Shown here in pieces: positions 59,701 to 64,000 of a stretch of 64,000 nucleotides of DNA. Every line of letters starts with the position of its first letter. Positions within the stretch are counted from its first letter, which is position 1. The notes below the pieces were generated by a model that ran no database searches, was not told where the DNA came from, and saw nothing but the letters and a program-made list of their open reading frames with translations. Source of the DNA: Dastarcus helophoroides. Its lineage: Eukaryota; Arthropoda; Insecta; Coleoptera; Bothrideridae. The position numbers were made by a program, and so were the translations under genes. The DNA lies in the NCBI GenBank assembly GCA_028583605.1, contig CM053330.1, forward strand, positions 23,586,129-23,650,128, in the 5' to 3' direction.

Positions 59701-62700
59701 AAATTTTATGGGGCGGCATTTCGAAGAGTTGCATCATACTAAGAAAATCTACCGCATGGCTCTGATTGTCATACCACCTTGTTGACAGAATTTTAGATAT
59801 TTTTGAAAAGTTATGAGGGATAGTTTCTTAACTATCCTGAAAATTTTAAGCTAATTGGCTGTCTCAAACTGGAGATGAATTATTCAAACTTAGGAGTTAT
59901 CTACACAGTGACCAATGTATATTATACATTTTACACTGTCAAAACACCAATGCTTGTATATGGAACGTATAGATTTTTGACTGCGGTGATATAGTCTTCA
60001 GACAAATTTTATTGCATTTTGGTAGCAAATATTAAGCAAAGTACATATGAATTTTTCAACTTTTTTTTTTGAATTTCTAGTAACATAAATTTTCGACATT
60101 TTTTGTTGAAAGGTTCAACTGAAAATTTAAGCTCGAAATTTCATTTTTTTTATTTTTTAATTTCGATTATAGAAATTTGAATTGTAGAATTTTCTCAAAA
60201 TTGTGTTTAAATTCAAATGTGAGCTCGTTGAAATTGTCTCTTCGACTCTGAGCTAAAATATCGAGATATTTTTGTTTTTATTTAGAAGTCACGAAATTTC
60301 GCCTTTAAGGCGAAATGTGGAATAATTTCGAAAAAAAAATGTGCTTAGAAATTTCGAGTTTTGCCCCGCGATATTTTTTTTTAATTTAATCTCCGCATTT
60401 CGAATTAAAATTGCAAATGTTGGTTTTCAATTTGAAATCTTTGGATTTTTTACCTCCAGAGTTTTTTTAGACAGTGATTTATACAGGCTGGACCACAAGT
60501 AATGGTACATAGAGCAAGAGTGGATTTTTCGTATAAAAATACCATGATTTAGCTACATTTACCTTATACTAAAAGTTGATATTAACGGAAATACAGGGTG
60601 TCACAGTTGAAAAAATAAATTGCTTTTTTCGCATAACTGATGAACACATTTTAATATAGACAAGAGAAATTTGTCATAGGGGGGTTTGTTTGGTCGATAA
60701 ATTCTAATTTGATAATAGATTGCCAGTAACTCATAGGAGACACCACCTGCGCTACCCTGTATTATTCTAAAGCATTAAAACTTTTTTGTGCCTTCATGTA
60801 CACTTATTTTAAGTAGATACGTTTATTTATCTACATTTTTTACATAAAAAAGGTATACTTTCTAAATGTTGATACAAGCAATCATTTTCAAAATTTTTGC
60901 CCTCACAGTTTGCCGTACGTTTATTTTATGCCATGTAAATGTGAACTTTTCGTAGAAGGTTTCAAAATGAAAGTAATAAAACTGCCTCTAAAATAGTTTA
61001 TATCAAATATTACTTTACTGACATTATCCGTACAGTTTTTTAAAATATTTAAAGCAAATTTAAACAAAATACCAAAACAAATTTTATTTTCAAAAATAAG
61101 TATGCGAGAAGTGATCTTTGTCATGTAAAGGGTTGTAAACAATTAAAAATCTGGTTGTCTATTATTGGAATTTATATGCAAATATCTGCTTTAACCACCC
61201 AGACTATTAAAATTTTCTTGTGCGGACTCAGAAATCATATCTTACGTCTCTATAGAAAATAAATTATGTCTTAATTTTTTGCATTTTCTTTATTGAGATT
61301 TTCAAAATTTAGCGAAGTAATATTTGACATAAATTACTTTGAAAGCTGTCTTATTATTACTTTTTTCTCAAGCCTACTTCGAAAATGTAATATCTTAGTA
61401 ATTTAAAACGAAGGTACTTCCAAAGTTTAAAGGCAAATATCTTGGAAACGGTTGCTTGTATCAACTTTTTTTACCTTTTTTACGTAAAAAATATGGGGAA
61501 ATAAAACTACCGAATTAAAATAAATATACATGGATACGGGGATGCACAAAAAAGTTATGATGATTTAGTCATTCAGGATAGCGCAGGTAGCGCCCCCTAT
61601 TAGCTATTAGAAATATGTTAGCAAATTAGAATTCGTTGACTTAAGAAACCTCCTTGTGCCAAATTTTGTGCCTATATTACAATTTATTCAATCGTTATAC
61701 GAAAAAAAATTGAATTTTTTTTTCAACTTTGACATGCTTTATCTCTGTTAATATCAATTTTTAGTATAAGATAAATTTAACTAAATCACATTATTTTTAT
61801 ACGAAAAACCCTCTCTTGCTCTGTGTACCATTACTGATGGTCCTCCCTGTATACTATTTAGATTTAAAGCTGGAAATTTGTTTATTCAAGTTGAATATGT
61901 TCTCCAAAATTTTGGCAAAAAATTGAAAAAGTCCAGTTTTTTAATAACCATATTTGTTAAAATTTAGAGTTTTAAAAAATCAAATCAAAAAAATAAATAA
62001 CAAATTCCCAAGAAAACTTTTTTTCTTATTCTAGATGTCAAAATTTGGAAGTTTTATTCGAAATTTTGACCATAATTTTAAAAATTCCGCTTTAAACTAG
62101 AAACTTGAGCTCAAGTTCTATTTATCTTATTTTTAGTCTGACAGCTTAGGCCATAAATCAATAAAAGGTTTAACGTTACAGAATTTATTTTTATTTGTGA
62201 TATGGGTGTATTAGTTTGATTCCCTATGGAGACAAATAATTTTTCTTTTACAGGAGGTTCTTACATCATTTGTATATGTTTTCTGCGTTGATTAACTTTG
62301 ATAATTTGACAGTAAGGCTGGCTGCATGCGTGAGGAATGGGTTTTCGAATCAAGAATCCAGATTCGAGCACAGAAATGAGTGCATTCCTATGAAGCGTCG
62401 GGAATCCATGCGTGTGCGGCCATTGACCAAATTTCTAATTGGGAAACCTAATCTTAATTCCCTAAATGAGCATATTTATTTTCCAACTGTCAAAGCTAAT
62501 GAAGCCGAGGATTAAGAAAAAGAATATAACATAAAAATATAAGAAATTAGGTTATTTGTTTCACTTTATTTTCTAACTCGACTTGGAAGTTTTCACTTCT
62601 TATGTGTATTAGCATATTAAATTTTTATTCTTTTTAATTTTTAGATGTCCCTAATAACACTCACATAGAAGATGATAGTTTGCCGAAAAATGAAAACATT

Positions 62701-62939
62701 AGAAAGAAAAATTCCAATAATCAGACTGCATCGGCAAATGTTGAAATTTGTTTAAATACAGTCGAGTGTCCGATATGTTATAAAAGGTTTGCTGAAGACA
62801 TTGTGCAGGTAAATTTTTTTTATGAATGATGAAAATATTATATTGACAAATTCGTATTCAACTTATTTTATTCCAGCAACATGCCGCAACATGTGGTGAA
62901 GATATGGTGGTGACTAGATCTTCAGGATCCCTTTCATAA
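56772..62939 (+). CDS. UBZ4-type ubiquitin-binding zinc-finger protein, three exons
   Basis: Exons 56772-57690, 62645-62808 and 62877-62939 join in frame and give 381 residues. The start MSEDEQSLVAYY is the first ATG. The N-terminal two thirds are charged, with acidic patches and a basic region. It includes YELPFYCNQNYQKLPLKERV at about 76-95, a possible conserved interaction region, and an IEDSQEDFGLDDFYENE acidic motif. The C-terminus holds VECPICYKRFAEDIVQQHAA followed by TCGED, a CxxC...HxxxC finger of the UBZ4 (Rad18) type, which binds ubiquitin in DNA-repair proteins. The short tail after the finger (EDMVVTRSS) and the overall plan recall RAP80/UIMC1 of the BRCA1-A complex, but I see no clear UIM, so that is a weak inference. 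If the first intron (4.95 kb) were read through, the protein would end at 57719. AATAAA at 63093. Confidence 0.75.
58110..59560. repeat. Degenerate A-rich repeat in the UBZ-gene intron
   Basis: This is the same repeat type as elsewhere. At about 58040-58110, GACAAATGCGGCCCTGAGCG and CTGCATGTGGCTCTTCG look like the edge of a hAT-type element, possibly the border of this block. Confidence 0.5.
59697..59784 (+). other. Candidate alternative exon in the UBZ gene
   Basis: A good acceptor (TTTTTATTTTACAG ending at 59696) is followed by an open stretch. Joined to the first exon in its natural phase, it reads EKNFMGRHFEELHHTKKIYR, then MALIVIPPC and a stop. This would give an alternative C-terminus without the zinc finger. 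I see no polyadenylation signal close by and no donor; it may be chance. Confidence 0.2.
60482..61851. mobile_element. MITE with about 440-base terminal inverted repeats
   Basis: The left terminus TACAGGCTGGACCACAAGTA is complementary to the right (TACCATTACTGATGGTCCTC, CCTGTA). The arms extend about 440 bases, sharing GAGCAAGAGTGGATTTTTCG/complement, TTGATATTAACGGA, CACCTGCGCTACCCTG and TTGATACAAGCAATC blocks. The centre, about 60940-61400, has no transposase. TA flanks both ends. It lies inside degenerate repeat in the UBZ-gene intron. Confidence 0.9.
62254..62515 (+). other. Unassigned possible exon inside the UBZ-gene intron
   Basis: A strong acceptor (TTTTTCTTTTACAG) precedes an open frame that runs to a stop at 62515. 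It includes NFDNLTVRLAACVRNGF and KRRESMRVRPLTKFLIG. Base composition is more coding-like than the surroundings. The frame does not match the phase of the first UBZ-gene exon (it would stop after 12 codons), so it is not a cassette exon as it stands. I do not recognise it. Confidence 0.25.
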
Positions 62940-64000
62940 TTAGTACTCAGAAATTTTTAATAGGTGTTACTGCTGTTAAATCTTGAAATTTGTTTAATAT
63001 ATTATTTTTATATGTAGAGCAGGCGATGTATAAATATTAATATTACTTGTTTCAAACTATAACAATATATGTAATTTACATTCTCATTTCATAATAAAGA
63101 ACACGCTTGTGGTAGAGTTAAATTTGAAAACTGAGATTTTTCAATTTCTTTAAGTTGCAATACAAGCTTTTCTTTAATTAAAACAAAACAAAATATATCT
63201 GTATAAAAAAATTAAAATAATCTGTATATATTGTTACGATTGCTTGTTCATTGTAATTAAGATCTTTTATACAATAAAAAACGCAAAAAGTAACTTTAGT
63301 GTGCTATTAATTGTTGCTCCAAGTTTTGTTAATAATGTAGTTTGACTTATATAAAGTTAAGAACTTAAAAGTTGAAGAGCGCAGTGTTTTAACAAGGTTT
63401 GGAGAAAAGTTTTTTTTTTCTCTTTACTCTTCATTACCAACGCTATAAAGGTTAAAAAGATTTACGAAAAATTAAAATTATTGCAAAGTTTTTATTTTCA
63501 TTTTAATAATAAAGAACCTTGAGAAAAAATCGAAATCTCTATTTAAAAAAGGATCGAAATTTAAAAAAAAAATGACACCTAAGTTTAGTTACCTCAATTA
63601 GGAAGTTTCGATTAATCAAAAGTATTACTAATTTTAACGTTAGGTGATAGTAAATAGAAAACTTAAAAAATTACTGAAAGAATTATTTCAATATCTTTAA
63701 ATTTGAATAAGTTATTACACTTTAAAGTATTTATGGTACAGGCGACTCGGCAAATGTTGTGTCACATCACTAGGCACGACCCGGCGTGCTGTTACTGCTA
63801 ATAAACCATAGGGTTAGTGTGAATTCCATGAATTGTTTTACCTTGTTGTCGAGAAATAATGAACAATAGGAGACGGTTTTGTTCGTGGTGATTCCAAAAA
63901 TTTACCGAAAGTTGATGTAGCAATGATTATGGATTTCCTTTTTTTTTTTTTTCAAATAATCCACTATATACCAATGCAGAAATTCGGGGTGCAAAGCTTT
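62940..64000. other. 3' untranslated and intergenic sequence at the right edge
   Basis: Downstream of the UBZ gene the sequence is AT-rich, with another short degenerate-repeat tract at 63500-63580 and a T run near 63940. No gene is recognised. Confidence 0.4.

Noticed and set aside
62254..62515. Additional coding exon of the UBZ gene
   Set aside because: Phase does not fit the first exon, whereas direct splicing 57690 to 62645 keeps the frame and yields the zinc finger.

Overview
This window looks like a piece of an AT-rich arthropod nuclear genome, most probably an insect. The evidence is that its genes are split by GT-AG introns with ordinary splice sites, it has a jockey-like non-LTR retrotransposon, mariner and Tc1 remnants, and many compact elements with TA target sites and very long terminal inverted repeats (TIRs). 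The species cannot be named from sequence alone. There is no sign of prokaryotic organisation.

Six protein-coding genes can be read. From left to right they are: the last two exons of a USP14-type deubiquitinase (+, 2451-2769); a five-exon four-pass MARVEL-domain membrane protein (-, 23656 down to 11246); a complete 14-exon VAC14, the scaffold of the PIKfyve/Fig4 phosphoinositide complex (+, 26087-44567); a small four-exon MARVEL/CMTM-like four-pass protein (+, 47250-47965); an intronless DNA polymerase iota (-, 55408-53759); and, head-to-head with it, a three-exon gene for a protein ending in a UBZ4-type ubiquitin-binding zinc finger (+, 56772-62939). The last two are plausibly both DNA-damage/ubiquitin proteins, but a shared promoter is only inference.

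Most of the rest is transposable elements, often nested. A fold-back element at 1-1060 carries one hammerhead ribozyme motif in each arm. A 3.3-kb hAT-type element (4168-7465) has a perfect 8-bp target duplication, and it sits inside an arm of another fold-back family. A recurrent MITE family carries a hammerhead-like motif. Intron 2 of VAC14 holds a composite: a long-TIR transposon with a DDE transposase (29633-32553) nested in a second long-TIR element. That second element is joined to an inverted, almost unchanged copy of VAC14 exon 6 with its flanking introns.

Large parts of the window (about 5-7, 13.4-15.6, 19.5-23, 33.5-36.6, 39-42.2, 48.5-50.2, 51.7-53.3 and 58-59.6 kb) consist of a degenerate repeat, roughly 15-17 bases per unit, of the form GTCGAAATTTTGAAAAA. 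Several blocks are collinear with one another and bounded by hAT-like termini. They are therefore best read as interiors of dispersed non-autonomous elements, not as random AT-rich DNA. The open reading frames in them are almost certainly not genes.
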